Below the pieces are notes generated by a model. It ran no database searches. It was not told the origin of the DNA and worked only from the letters and a program-made list of their open reading frames with translations. A stretch of DNA of 64,000 nucleotides. It comes from Clostridiales bacterium. GTDB taxonomy: Bacteria; Bacillota; Clostridia; Christensenellales; Borkfalkiaceae. Location of the stretch: assembly GCA_022508285.1 (NCBI GenBank), contig JAFLVN010000001.1, forward strand, positions 124,001-188,000, given 5' to 3'. The position numbers and the translations under genes are program-made. Positions 7,234 to 16,128 of this stretch are shown piece after piece (the first letter of the stretch is position 1; each line of letters starts with the position of its first letter).

Positions 7234-7443
7234 ATGAAACAATTAACTATTGATGAAGTAGCGGTCGCACCGGGGAAAGCCGGTTGTCCGTGTTGGACGT
7301 ATGACTTTAAAAAGAACTCCGGCAAGTGCGATATATCGGGCGAGCTGGAACCGGACGAAGGTCCGGAAAACTTTTTTCGCTGCGACTTCGAATACTTCAC
7401 TTGCCCTCACTACCTTTCAACGCTTAAGGAGAGCTCTGCATGA
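7234..7443 (+). CDS. Cysteine-rich small protein, 69 residues
   Basis: Follows the PP-loop gene by 11 bases. Six cysteines in 69 residues (GCPCWTYD, KCDISGEL, FFRCDFEYFTCPHY) suggest a metal- or cluster-binding fold. Its pairing with the cysteine-bearing PP-loop protein may be functional. The stop overlaps the next ATG as ATGA. Family not recognised. Confidence 0.6.
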   Translation: MKQLTIDEVAVAPGKAGCPCWTYDFKKNSGKCDISGELEPDEGPENFFRCDFEYFTCPHYLSTLKESSA

Positions 7444-7631
7444 GCGGATATTACTTTTTAATCCTGACTTATAAAAGCGGCCGGATATCAATCCGAGATA
7501 AAACATATACCACGTTGACTGCGGCCGAACGTGCACGCCAGCGACGGCGGAGAAAGCCCGGCATTAAGGATATACAAATTCATTACCAATACGGCATTGC
7601 GGATCTCTCCGCTTTGGTCGTAATACCATAA
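7440..7631 (+). CDS. Basic small protein, 63 residues
   Basis: Translationally coupled to the preceding gene. A mostly beta-like start (YYFLILTYKSGRISIRD) is followed by ERARQRRRRKPGIKD, a strongly basic stretch that could bind nucleic acid. No family recognised. Confidence 0.55.
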   Translation: MSGYYFLILTYKSGRISIRDKTYTTLTAAERARQRRRRKPGIKDIQIHYQYGIADLSALVVIP

Positions 7632-7653
7632 AATTCATGAGGTAAACAGTGAT

Positions 7654-8712
7654 ATGAAGAAGATATTTAAAAGTATATTAATCGCATTGCTTTTTATAGT
7701 TCTTGCGGTCGGCATTGCGGCGGGCCTGTTTTTCGGAATTACGAGTTTATTTGATATCTCTCTGCCGGAGCTTAAAGATATTTCTCTGCCGAAGCTTAAA
7801 GAGGATTTACCTTCAGCTGATGATTTTGTCGTCGACGGCAAATTCGATATAACGCCGGTTAATAATACGTCCGGGATAGCAATATCCGTATATTCCGCCG
7901 ACAGCTATTCGGATAATACGCTTACAGAAAACATGAGTATTCTTAAGGTAGATACCGGCTCTTACAACGGTGATATCGTTTGGGCTCTGCGGATCGGTAA
8001 TGAGTACGGTGACGTTCCTGATAGTATGTTCAGTATTACAGCGATAGATAGCCGTATTTATTTGCTTACCTGTTTACAGCCTTTTGGTTATCGGTATACG
8101 TTGGCTGCAAGGCTTGCGGATTTCCCTGATATAACAGCCGAGTGCGTTCTGGACTATACCCAACGATATTATTTTGATCATTTAACTATCGGTTTTAACA
8201 CTTATTTAGCAGACGGTAGTATCGGTCGTTCAGGTAGGCCCGGTTATCCTGTAGGCTTCCTTCCCGTGACACCGTTTAAGAATAGAAGCAAAAGCTTAAA
8301 TTATTTTGCGCAATACGCTTCAACCCTGTATACGATTGAGTCGCCTGTGCCAGCGAACTGTCCTAGCTTAAGCGTTGAGTTTGTAGTAAACGAAAGCTGG
8401 GTGACTTGTTTCGGCCTTGAAGATTATAAATTCAAGTCATATTCGTTCGACTTTAACAATTCCTTAAGCGGCGTATTGGAAGGCTTTTTTGACAAGTCCT
8501 GGTTCGAATACGGAGTAAGCGAAAACGGCAAGACGATAGATGATTTTGCCGGAGCTTTACTCTCTGCGAGTTATTATGATGAGAATTTATACATGGAAGT
8601 TGGAATTGATATCATTCCTGCTTACACTCTTATAATTACCGGATTACCCGAAACTACTCAACCCTTTTATTATGACGTGTATTTTGATATCTACGACGGA
8701 TTTTTGGGATAA
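7654..8712 (+). CDS. Membrane-anchored exported protein, 352 residues
   Basis: First of a block of exported proteins. A short basic N-terminus (MKKIFKS) precedes one hydrophobic segment (about 8-30), then a linker with a near-repeat (ISLPELKD / ISLPKLKE) and about 290 residues of Tyr-, Ser- and Asp-rich, beta-like extracellular sequence. There is no lipobox or sortase signal, so it is probably anchored by the uncleaved N-terminal helix. GAGGT precedes the ATG. The neighbours share this layout, suggesting one surface or virion assembly. Family not recognised. Confidence 0.75.
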   Translation: MKKIFKSILIALLFIVLAVGIAAGLFFGITSLFDISLPELKDISLPKLKEDLPSADDFVVDGKFDITPVNNTSGIAISVYSADSYSDNTLTENMSILKVDTGSYNGDIVWALRIGNEYGDVPDSMFSITAIDSRIYLLTCLQPFGYRYTLAARLADFPDITAECVLDYTQRYYFDHLTIGFNTYLADGSIGRSGRPGYPVGFLPVTPFKNRSKSLNYFAQYASTLYTIESPVPANCPSLSVEFVVNESWVTCFGLEDYKFKSYSFDFNNSLSGVLEGFFDKSWFEYGVSENGKTIDDFAGALLSASYYDENLYMEVGIDIIPAYTLIITGLPETTQPFYYDVYFDIYDGFLG

Positions 8713-8736
8713 TTCTCAAATATAAGGCGGTGAAAA

Positions 8737-9330
8737 ATGAAAGTTGTTAAATACATAGCTTTTGTCCTTCTCGGTGTGGCTGTTGTTATTTTTGTCGGCG
8801 GGATTATTCTTGCCTTTGCGAGACTCACAAACGGCTTCAAAGAGGATATTAAGACCTTTTATATCGAGTACGGCGATGAACTTATAACAGCCAAAGAGAG
8901 CAAGGTTTCAATTAACCGAGACAGTGAAAACCGTTTCAACGTTAAATATGCCCTTGGTTTTGCCGTTAATGATAACGCCGATAAAACCTATACCGTTGAA
9001 ATAATTCCAAATCAGACATACAAAGATTTAATTTATACGGTCGACGGCGAAGAGTATCAATTCGGAAATATTAAGGATTTTTCCGATGTTTTCGAGTATA
9101 AGCGTGCCGAAGAATATTTTATTTTGCGTACTTCGGAAACGGTAAATCTGATTTCCGTATTGTCGGCAAAATATCCCGGACGTATAGTTGAAGTCTCCGA
9201 TGATTTTGCAAAGGTAAACAATTATTATTATACATTGCGGGTTTCGTCTCACAGCAAAAAAACGGTTTACAATATCAACTTTAATTTCAATGCTGAAATC
9301 AATATTGACAAAGACGGCGTTGTATTTTGA
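8737..9330 (+). CDS. Membrane-anchored exported protein, 197 residues
   Basis: An N-terminal TM anchor (about 5-29; YIAFVLLGVAVVIFVGGIIL) is followed by about 165 residues of beta-like extracellular sequence. Short basic head, single helix, outside domain: the same topology as the genes on either side. AAGGCGG precedes the ATG. No known domain is recognised. Confidence 0.72.
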   Translation: MKVVKYIAFVLLGVAVVIFVGGIILAFARLTNGFKEDIKTFYIEYGDELITAKESKVSINRDSENRFNVKYALGFAVNDNADKTYTVEIIPNQTYKDLIYTVDGEEYQFGNIKDFSDVFEYKRAEEYFILRTSETVNLISVLSAKYPGRIVEVSDDFAKVNNYYYTLRVSSHSKKTVYNINFNFNAEINIDKDGVVF

Positions 9331-9354
9331 AATATGCTTTAAGGAGAAAAATTT

Positions 9355-10527
9355 ATGGGAAAGAAATTTAAAAACGTATTAATTTTTATTGTCGTTGTTG
9401 CGCTTATTATAGGCGTGGTTGCGGGTGCAGTTGCCCTGAGTAAGAAAGGCACCCCCTCTCAACCGAACGACAGCACCGACACCGGCGGTATTAGAATTGC
9501 CGCTATATCCGACAATGGCGAAAAAATGTATGCCGGCGGCACTTATGCAATGCCCGATCAGCTTACGATTGTCGCTCAAGCACCGAAAGCCGGCGAGTAC
9601 TCGTCTGCAGGTGAATTTGTATTATCTGTTTCAGCTCCCGGTGCTCCCATTAACAGTAAATATAATTTTACCTTATCTTTTATGGACGTTAAGGACTTGG
9701 GCTGGGATTATTTGAGCTCTGATTATAATCCTTTAAACAGTAAATCTACTGATCCGAGTGATTACATAAATATAACGCCGTTGAGCTCCAATACAGTAAA
9801 GGTCAATTATCTTTGTAAATTTCCTTTACCTATCGAAATCAAAGCTCAGGCATTAGGTTCAAGCGATTATGCAACTTGCAGGGTGGATTGTGCAGTACTT
9901 TTTCAACCTCCTATGCACGTGTATTTCGGAGAGGCGACAGGCAAACAAATACCTTATTATCTCGAGCAGAAATCTGATTTTGATATCTTGCCTTTGGATT
10001 TCGATGATACAGGCAAAATCGGATTATATATCAATTATTATCGCCCCAATGGAACCGTAGCTTCAGGAGCAGTAATCAGAGATTGTACGTTAAAGCTCAC
10101 GTCTGAATTTATCGCACGGTTAAAGAGTTATTTGCGGTTCGATATTTCAATTAAAGATTATAATTCTAAAGCTTCTGTTGAATCAAATCACTATAGAGAT
10201 TTCGGCGACGACGGCAGCTCTAAAATTGATGCTTATGAGTTCGAGTGCGGCAAGCTTGATTACTCAATGTTTATAGAGAATTTTAACAGCTTCAGCAAAC
10301 AGCAAAAACAATCCGTTTATTATGCTTGGTATGCTGCATTTACAAATTCGGGTGAGGCAAGTAACTTAGAAATTCAACTCAATCGTGTACAGATTACCTA
10401 TTCCGGTGTAGTTCTGTATGATTACGATTCTTCGGTGATATCAAATTTTCGGACTAATATAAGGTTTGCGGCGATATCCGGAAAGCGTTATGGTGAGAAT
10501 TTGATACTTGAAGAGGTCGGCGTATGA
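9355..10527 (+). CDS. Membrane-anchored exported protein, 390 residues
   Basis: MGKKFKN head, one TM helix (about 8-29), then a Ser/Thr/Pro/Gly-rich linker (KKGTPSQPNDSTDTGG) typical of a flexible stalk, and a long beta-rich extracellular region with few cysteines. AAGGAG precedes the ATG. The stop overlaps the next gene by four bases (ATGA), so it is translated together with the large protein downstream. Function unknown, possibly a surface-exposed or virion subunit. Confidence 0.72.
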   Translation: MGKKFKNVLIFIVVVALIIGVVAGAVALSKKGTPSQPNDSTDTGGIRIAAISDNGEKMYAGGTYAMPDQLTIVAQAPKAGEYSSAGEFVLSVSAPGAPINSKYNFTLSFMDVKDLGWDYLSSDYNPLNSKSTDPSDYINITPLSSNTVKVNYLCKFPLPIEIKAQALGSSDYATCRVDCAVLFQPPMHVYFGEATGKQIPYYLEQKSDFDILPLDFDDTGKIGLYINYYRPNGTVASGAVIRDCTLKLTSEFIARLKSYLRFDISIKDYNSKASVESNHYRDFGDDGSSKIDAYEFECGKLDYSMFIENFNSFSKQQKQSVYYAWYAAFTNSGEASNLEIQLNRVQITYSGVVLYDYDSSVISNFRTNIRFAAISGKRYGENLILEEVGV

Positions 10528-12482
10528 TTAAAAAATACAAGCTTACATACGTTTTTGCGGCGATAGTTGCGACAATGCTTTTCATATTTTCCTATTTTGT
10601 GGGCGGCGGTGCTCTGAACGCATACGCCGTTACAGTTGCAACTACGGACTTCGAGCAGAGTAACGTTTTAGACGACCTGGAAGGCTCTGTTATCGAGGGT
10701 GAGCCCTTCAGCCTCGAGGAATTTGGCTTTGACGAAGAAAAGGAAACACGCCTTTTGGTGTTGGTCGAGTTCGGCTATAGCTTTTACAGCAATATGCAGC
10801 AGGACTACGGGCTTTATGCTTACGTATACAACCCGCAGGGCATTGATTTTGTAACGGATAGTCCGCTTAATAAAATCTCGTTGAGATACGGCGACAACGA
10901 CTCGGACAAGCCTGTTAAATATGATTTACAGTTCGTTAATCAGAGCACGGATAAAGGCGCCGAAGGGCTGTTTTATAAATTTAAGATCGTCCTATCCGAT
11001 GCGCAGCGCAAAGATATTCTTGCCAAAGTTTCCGGCGATGAGCGGGTTTACGAGATTCCGAAAGTTGAGCTTTACGCAAAGAGTGCAGTCAATGCAGTAG
11101 CTATCCCTGTTGCGAGAAAATACCGTTATAGTGGTTACTCCGAAAATTACGGCCCTTTAACCATGACCGAGAGCACTCTGATTTTGCGAGTCGATAACGT
11201 TGAAGAGCATCTTAAGCTTGACGTAAAACACACCGTGTATCGTCCGCAGGGCGACTATTACAACGGTCAACAATCACAGCTGAACAGCTGTTATTTCCGA
11301 GTACCTGAAAAATATTTCTCCGAGTACGGCGAGCTTATAAATATAGGCTGCGAGTGGTATGAGTATGTCACTCAACCGATATTGGTGACCGAGAACGGTT
11401 ACCTGTATGAACAATTACGTAGATTGCATGGAGCAAGCTTCGAAAATTTCAGCGCAAATAATTATTTCGTTGTTGCTGAAGTTTCCAGTTTTCGGGAGGT
11501 GTTTCCAAATAAACTTGCCGGTGTAAAGCTCGCTTCAAATTATAAAAATTTTGACGATGAATATAGTGCTACGTTCACTCCTGATGCTAAATTATTTTCT
11601 AAAATGTGGCTTGAAGTTAACAGTAGTCGTATCAATAATTTTGCGGCGGTCTTCGGAGCCACCAATTATTCAACGAGATCTGTTTCGTCTGATGAGCTTA
11701 TTAATCAGTTTTTAGAGAACAGCGAGGTGTTGGGCGGCACGAAGATAAACGGTAAGTACAGCGAAGCTCTTTTTACCGATACTGTAGACGATTTTCATAC
11801 CCGTGGTAAAAACACAAAGGAAATCGGCAAAGACGACCTTATGGACGTGTTCTGGAACACAACCACTAAAAGTTTTTGGGATAAATTTTTCGGCGGTTAC
11901 AATGTGGATACTACATTCGATGCCGTAAAAGCCATAGAAGAAGTCACCGCCGATAAGTTAAAAGGAACTGATTTTGAGATTTCTAAAAGATTGTATGTCT
12001 CAGAAAACGACGTTTCAGATTTAAAAGCAGAAGCCGAGAAAGCAAAGCTTAATGATGAGCGTTTAGTATTATTCCGCTATTCTTCAAGCAATTATTCTGC
12101 GATTCGTTGTGTTGAAGCGACTTGTAGTAAAAGTGTTTCTAATGCGGAAAAAAGTCTTGCCGATGCTTTGTGTGATAAAGTCTTTCATGAAAATTTCACT
12201 GCATACACGTTCCGGGAAACGGTCTATCTCGATTTCGATATAATCTACCTTACATACGAACTGGATAACGTTAAAACGGTTATTCCCGTGATATCTTCCC
12301 CGCAAGACGTTATTTCAGATTCTCAGCCACCGTTAAAGGAAGATTATCATACCGGCAGCGGTGCCGGTGCAGAAACATTCTCAATCATTATGATTGTTTT
12401 TGGTTCGATTATTCTTGCGGGATTATTTGTTTATTTTATTATCTGGATTAACGAAAACGTCAACCAGTCCAAAAAGGAATAG
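10524..12482 (+). CDS. Large exported protein with C-terminal TM anchor
   Basis: A 652-residue type I membrane protein. A signal peptide (about 1-34, ending ALNAYA for signal peptidase I) leads to an extracellular domain of almost 580 residues. One TM helix (about 620-643; IIMIVFGSIILAGLFVYFII) and a short basic tail NQSKKE follow. This is the topology of adhesins and of filamentous-phage adsorption protein pIII, but I see no sequence match to either. It is the largest exported product of the block, and its start is coupled to the gene before it. Confidence 0.72.
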   Translation: MIKKYKLTYVFAAIVATMLFIFSYFVGGGALNAYAVTVATTDFEQSNVLDDLEGSVIEGEPFSLEEFGFDEEKETRLLVLVEFGYSFYSNMQQDYGLYAYVYNPQGIDFVTDSPLNKISLRYGDNDSDKPVKYDLQFVNQSTDKGAEGLFYKFKIVLSDAQRKDILAKVSGDERVYEIPKVELYAKSAVNAVAIPVARKYRYSGYSENYGPLTMTESTLILRVDNVEEHLKLDVKHTVYRPQGDYYNGQQSQLNSCYFRVPEKYFSEYGELINIGCEWYEYVTQPILVTENGYLYEQLRRLHGASFENFSANNYFVVAEVSSFREVFPNKLAGVKLASNYKNFDDEYSATFTPDAKLFSKMWLEVNSSRINNFAAVFGATNYSTRSVSSDELINQFLENSEVLGGTKINGKYSEALFTDTVDDFHTRGKNTKEIGKDDLMDVFWNTTTKSFWDKFFGGYNVDTTFDAVKAIEEVTADKLKGTDFEISKRLYVSENDVSDLKAEAEKAKLNDERLVLFRYSSSNYSAIRCVEATCSKSVSNAEKSLADALCDKVFHENFTAYTFRETVYLDFDIIYLTYELDNVKTVIPVISSPQDVISDSQPPLKEDYHTGSGAGAETFSIIMIVFGSIILAGLFVYFIIWINENVNQSKKE

Positions 12483-12484
12483 CA

Positions 12485-12844
12485 ATGAAGGGCAAACTGA
12501 GAATTTTAAAGCTGCTTTTAATTGTGTTTGCCTGGCTGATAATTATTTTGTCCGTGACTTTCTTAATTCGCTCATACACACGCCTGAGCGACAAGGAAAT
12601 ACCCGAAGAGTATTTCTATAATAAGCTCTATATAACGCAGGACCACACCTTTAGCCTCACCTTTGGAGAGAGCCTTAAATTTGTGCACCTGAGCTCAAAT
12701 TCCAATATCCTTACGGGCGAATATAAAGAGAACATTTTAACGCTTACAGACGGCAATCAGACTTATGCGTTTATAGTCATAGACAAAAATACTCTGTTCG
12801 GAGACGTCACCGGCTATATGCACCTTTTAGGAGAGCTGAAATGA
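12485..12844 (+). CDS. Small single-TM protein, 119 residues
   Basis: Begins two bases after the previous stop and ends overlapping the next ATG. A basic N-terminus (MKGKLRILK) precedes a TM helix (about 8-29; LLLIVFAWLIIILSVTFLI) and an 85-residue outside domain of beta-like pattern. It fits the same single-anchor layout as its neighbours. Family not recognised. Confidence 0.65.
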   Translation: MKGKLRILKLLLIVFAWLIIILSVTFLIRSYTRLSDKEIPEEYFYNKLYITQDHTFSLTFGESLKFVHLSSNSNILTGEYKENILTLTDGNQTYAFIVIDKNTLFGDVTGYMHLLGELK

Positions 12845-13176
12845 AATATATATGCGAAATTTGCGGGTGCACTCTTGACGACCAAAACAAAATGGCCGAG
12901 CATGAGGAACAATGCCGGGCAAACAATCAAAGTCTGATTTACTGCATAGACGAGCTCAACAAATTAATAGGCTTAGCTGCCGTAACCCCTTTCCTGATTG
13001 TTGCCGAGGTCCCGATTATCGATGCGGATACTACGCCTCAGCTTAAATATTATCCGATAGCCGGCACCGAGCTGGATTCCAAGAGAAAGCGCTGCATATT
13101 AAAGGTGAAAAATGTCGACCCCCCAAAGCCTGCGGAAAAGAGCACTGCTCAAAGCAAAACTAAATCGAATAAGTAA
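12841..13176 (+). CDS. C2HC zinc-finger-like protein, 111 residues
   Basis: Residues 4-23 hold CEICGCTLDDQNKMAEHEEQ followed by Cys, a C-x2-C...H-x4-C finger. Next is a mixed region and a Lys/Pro/Ser-rich tail (PPKPAEKSTAQSKTKSNK). It is coupled to the gene before it and its last 65 bases overlap the ATPase gene in another frame. A cytoplasmic adaptor for the ATPase is a reasonable guess from position only. Confidence 0.62.
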   Translation: MKYICEICGCTLDDQNKMAEHEEQCRANNQSLIYCIDELNKLIGLAAVTPFLIVAEVPIIDADTTPQLKYYPIAGTELDSKRKRCILKVKNVDPPKPAEKSTAQSKTKSNK

Positions 13177-15373
13177 CAGCTTTAAAAAACTGCCGGGCAA
13201 GGCGTTGAAGCTTTTAAAAAATCCCGGTCACGTTATCTCGCTGCTGTTTACGGTTGCGTTCATTCTCGTAAGTGTGCTTTGTTTTCAGAACAGTTGGCTG
13301 CGCATCGGCGAGAGCTTCAAGGACATTTGCACGTCGCTTGCGCATGCGTTCACCGGCGCTGAGCCTACGGTCAATAAATTTTCATCTTTGGACCTGCAGG
13401 ACCTTAATATATTGCCCAAGGACTTACAGCTGTTCCTGACGAAGTTCGAGCTCTACGGACAAACCCTGCTTTATAAAGAGACATATCTGTATTTTCTTAC
13501 TTGGCTGGCTCAGATTTTGCGGGGAGTTGCCGTCTTTATACTATTCGCATTGCTTCCGATGCTGGCGCTGGTGCTTATCGCATGGCTGAGTTTGAAGTTC
13601 TTTTCGAACAACAAATATAATCAGGACACAGTGCCCCTGCAGATAGTTAAAACTATCGCCGGCTTTACATACTGGCCGGTAAAGCGTGGAATCAACGCTT
13701 ATCTGAAGTTTCTCAAGGGCCATAAAGTATATCCGATAATTTGGGCGCTCATATGGGCTCTGAACTTCAATATTTACACTATACTCTTTGAGGCAATTGC
13801 CTACTATTATTACTTTGTAACAACCTTCGATTTTGTCAATCTGTACGTGCAAGCGTGCAAGCTGCTTTTGGACCTCTCCACCGTCCTGCTATTTTTCCCG
13901 CCGTGGGCATGGGCGATAATATTAATTTACGGTTTTTTCATTTTCAGAAATCTTTACAGCGTGCATAAGCTTGTTAAGCTTGAAAAGAAGAGCGAAGAAA
14001 TCGTTGCGGAATTACCTGTTGCCGTATTGATTACCGGCACAATGAACACAGGCAAAACGACTTTTAATACTGAACTTGCTATAACCTACAACAAATACTT
14101 CCGAGACGTTGCCGACAAGAAAATGTTCGAAATCACGATGCGCTTTCCGAACTTCCCCTGGATAAACCTTGAGCGCTGCATCAAATACGGTTTAGAGCAT
14201 CACACAATATACAACTTAGCAACGTGCAAACAGTTTATAAGACTGTTGCGTAAAATCCATGATAACCCGAACAAATACACTCAATTAAAATGGCGCATTT
14301 TACAGCGCCGATACGGCTACAACTTCGAGAACTTCCAATTCGATTACGACGTGAAGCGCTACGGCTTTTCATATTACGACAATTTGGAAACCAAAACCAT
14401 TTTTGACGTAATGGAGAGCTATGCGCAGCACTATTTCATATACGTTATAAGCTGCAGCTTAATGCTGGCAAACTACTCTATCCGAGTGGACGACTTCCTG
14501 AAGGACAAAGGCAATTTCCCGCTTTGGGATATTAACTTCTTCAGAAAGGACCCGGAGAAAATCAAAGAACACACCCGCCACAGTCATATCCTGGATTATG
14601 AGGCGCTCCGCCTCGGAGAGCACGCTATTAATAACAGTAAATTCAAAGACAGTATAGACTTCGGAATAATCGTTATAACCGAAGTAGGCAAAGAACGGGC
14701 CAATCAAAAAACTGTAAAATGGGGCTATTTCACTTACGGTGAAGCTACGCCGGATAATGATTTGATGAACCTCGATACAAAAATGTGCCGGCACCGTGCG
14801 ACAGTGGATAATTTCCCTTACGTCGTCTACCTTATGGACGAGCAGCGTGCAGGGAGCCTGAACGCCGATAATAAAGAGCTCAGCGACATTCTGTACATAG
14901 TGAAGGCTTCTGACTATAAGTTTAATACCTCGCTCTTTGCCCTGGACGAGCTCATATATAAGGCCACGTCAAAGCTCATGCACAAATTCCATAAAGCGGA
15001 CCGGTATTCTAAAGGTAATAACACTTTATTCCGGCATACCTTGCGTAATGCGTTTTCAAGTTTTATATTTAAGCATTACGAGCGGGCATTTAATATGTAT
15101 TCCGTTTCTACGTTGCAGTTTACCGTTCAGGACGGTAAGGAAAGTAATGACGGTAAAAAAATGAAATACCGTTTGAGCAAGAAGAAGATCCATTCGGCTC
15201 GATTCTCTACCGATGCTTATGCTGATTACTACTATGAAAAAACTAAGCGCTCAAGCGTGGGAATAGTAGATATTCCGGAATATGCGGGCAAACAAGCTAC
15301 ACGTGAGGAATTAAATCAAACGCATGGATACTTTGCAAATGGTATGGATAACATATTTAACTCTGAACAATGA
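13112..15373 (+). CDS. Multi-TM P-loop ATPase, likely motor of the export module
   Basis: A 753-residue protein: a basic N-terminus, TM segments at about 41-60, 131-161, 207-230 and 255-279, then a cytoplasmic ATPase. Walker A is GTMNTGKT (309-316). FGIIVITEVGKE (517-528) or VVYLMDEQ (571-578) would be Walker B. The ATPase end contains conserved-looking RHRATVDNFPY before the second acidic motif. By size and architecture it could drive assembly/export of the preceding exported proteins, like the pI/Zot ATPase of filamentous phages, although there the ATPase precedes the TM segment. It is not a recognisable VirD4, FtsK or terminase. AAGGTG stands five bases before the ATG. Confidence 0.78.
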   Translation: MSTPQSLRKRALLKAKLNRISNSFKKLPGKALKLLKNPGHVISLLFTVAFILVSVLCFQNSWLRIGESFKDICTSLAHAFTGAEPTVNKFSSLDLQDLNILPKDLQLFLTKFELYGQTLLYKETYLYFLTWLAQILRGVAVFILFALLPMLALVLIAWLSLKFFSNNKYNQDTVPLQIVKTIAGFTYWPVKRGINAYLKFLKGHKVYPIIWALIWALNFNIYTILFEAIAYYYYFVTTFDFVNLYVQACKLLLDLSTVLLFFPPWAWAIILIYGFFIFRNLYSVHKLVKLEKKSEEIVAELPVAVLITGTMNTGKTTFNTELAITYNKYFRDVADKKMFEITMRFPNFPWINLERCIKYGLEHHTIYNLATCKQFIRLLRKIHDNPNKYTQLKWRILQRRYGYNFENFQFDYDVKRYGFSYYDNLETKTIFDVMESYAQHYFIYVISCSLMLANYSIRVDDFLKDKGNFPLWDINFFRKDPEKIKEHTRHSHILDYEALRLGEHAINNSKFKDSIDFGIIVITEVGKERANQKTVKWGYFTYGEATPDNDLMNLDTKMCRHRATVDNFPYVVYLMDEQRAGSLNADNKELSDILYIVKASDYKFNTSLFALDELIYKATSKLMHKFHKADRYSKGNNTLFRHTLRNAFSSFIFKHYERAFNMYSVSTLQFTVQDGKESNDGKKMKYRLSKKKIHSARFSTDAYADYYYEKTKRSSVGIVDIPEYAGKQATREELNQTHGYFANGMDNIFNSEQ

Positions 15374-15379
15374 GCCTAT

Positions 15380-15402
15380 GCCCGGGAGCGGGTTTTCTTT
15401 TA
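15380..15402 (+). terminator. Short terminator after the ATPase gene
   Basis: CCCG (15381-15384), GGAG loop, CGGG (15389-15392), then TTTTCTTTT. The stem is short but lies eight bases after the stop. Confidence 0.55.
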
Positions 15403-15414
15403 TCAGAATAACCT

Positions 15415-15549
15415 AACTTTTGCCGTTAAGATTTTGGAGTAAGACGACAGACGAACGTACGGACACGAATTGACCCTTGCACGCATTGCGAAAAGGGGCA
15501 ATCGGGGCTGGACGGGCGGCTGCGTATTACCCAAAATTAGGCAAAAGTT
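15415..15549. other. Gene-free region closed by a 10-bp inverted repeat
   Basis: Between the ATPase stop and 15690 no convincing gene is seen. AACTTTTGCC (15415-15424) and GGCAAAAGTT (15540-15549) are perfect complements enclosing a G-rich stretch (AAAAGGGGCAATCGGGGCTG). Strand and role unknown. A regulatory RNA or replication region is possible. Confidence 0.45.
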
Positions 15550-15593
15550 GTATGCGTGGTTGTTCTGAGATAATAATGTTGACCGCATGTGTT

Positions 15594-15633
15594 GCGCAAA
15601 AATGCGGTTTCGAAGAAATCCGTATTTTTGCGC
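15594..15633. repeat. 40-nt inverted repeat
   Basis: GCGCAAAAATGCGGTTTC faces GAAATCCGTATTTTTGCGC, pairing over about 17 bases with one mismatch and one bulge. The core GCAAAAATGCGGTTT also occurs, inverted, at 2230-2244 beside attL. It could be an integrase arm site or an origin hairpin. Confidence 0.55.
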
Positions 15634-15690
15634 ATGGGAAAATAGACCAAATTTCCGACGTCGCCGCATCGATGCGGGCCGAGGTGACAT

Positions 15691-15945
15691 ATGCAACTCG
15701 ATTTCGAAGCTCTGAACGAGCGCTTGAGCCCGAAGCTGTCGGAGCTCGTCAACTACATATACCGACAACAAGGCGCAGAACTGCAGCGCCTCGATTACGG
15801 CGCAGCGGCCAAGGCGCTGGGCTTCATGGAGCGTTCCGGCTGGACCACTGTTAAGCGCCTCTGCGACCAGCTCGCAGACAAGCAGATTATAGTTTTCAAT
15901 GGCAACATGCTCCGCCTCTCGGACGACGTTCTGAAGGCCGGCTAA
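15691..15945 (+). CDS. Small winged-helix-like protein, 84 residues
   Basis: GAGGTGACAT leads to the ATG. The sequence reads as helix (LSPKLSELVNYIYRQQ), helix-turn (YGAAAKALGFMERSGWTTVK), recognition helix (RLCDQLADKQ) and a short beta wing (IIVFNGNMLRLSD), consistent with a winged helix. Separated from the ATPase operon by 317 gene-free bases, it stands at the boundary with the AT-rich repeats, so it could regulate the element's replication or the downstream RNA region. No family assigned. Confidence 0.62.
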   Translation: MQLDFEALNERLSPKLSELVNYIYRQQGAELQRLDYGAAAKALGFMERSGWTTVKRLCDQLADKQIIVFNGNMLRLSDDVLKAG

Positions 15946-15966
15946 ACACTCTCAAGGGGAAAGGTA

Positions 15967-16029
15967 ATGAACAAATTAACACACCCACCGCAATTAAGCA
16001 ATTACACTATATCAGAGAAGGTGAGCTAA
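15967..16029 (+). CDS. Tiny open frame, 20 codons, ending in a terminator stem
   Basis: AAGGGGAAAGGTA precedes an ATG that opens MNKLTHPPQLSNYTISEKVS. The TAA stop lies within the 5' arm of the terminator hairpin at 16020. The good ribosome site and the geometry fit a leader peptide, but length alone gives weak support. Confidence 0.3.
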   Translation: MNKLTHPPQLSNYTISEKVS

Positions 16030-16128
16030 TCCGTAAGGGTTAGCTCACCTTTTTTAATTTACCACAACATATAGTATAATTTAATTTTTTATTACACTAT
16101 ATATTGTATATATTCACAGGTCACTATA
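16001..16128. repeat. AT-rich repeat cluster (CACTATA motifs)
   Basis: ATTACACTATAT occurs exactly at 16001-16012 and 16091-16102, with CACTATA again at 16122-16128 and a related inverted TATACTATA near 16070-16080. The surrounding sequence is very AT-rich. Candidates are replication iterons, operators for the winged-helix protein, or the promoter of the downstream RNA. Confidence 0.5.
16020..16056 (+). terminator. Strong intrinsic terminator
   Basis: GGTGAGCTAA (16020-16029) pairs perfectly with TTAGCTCACC (16040-16049), followed by TTTTTT. It closes the winged-helix transcript, so the RNA region beyond needs its own promoter. Confidence 0.92.

Noticed and set aside
13112..15373. Calling the ATPase a Zot/pI protein outright
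   Set aside because: The TM segments precede the ATPase and no definite Zot signature is recognisable, so the link is kept as a hypothesis.
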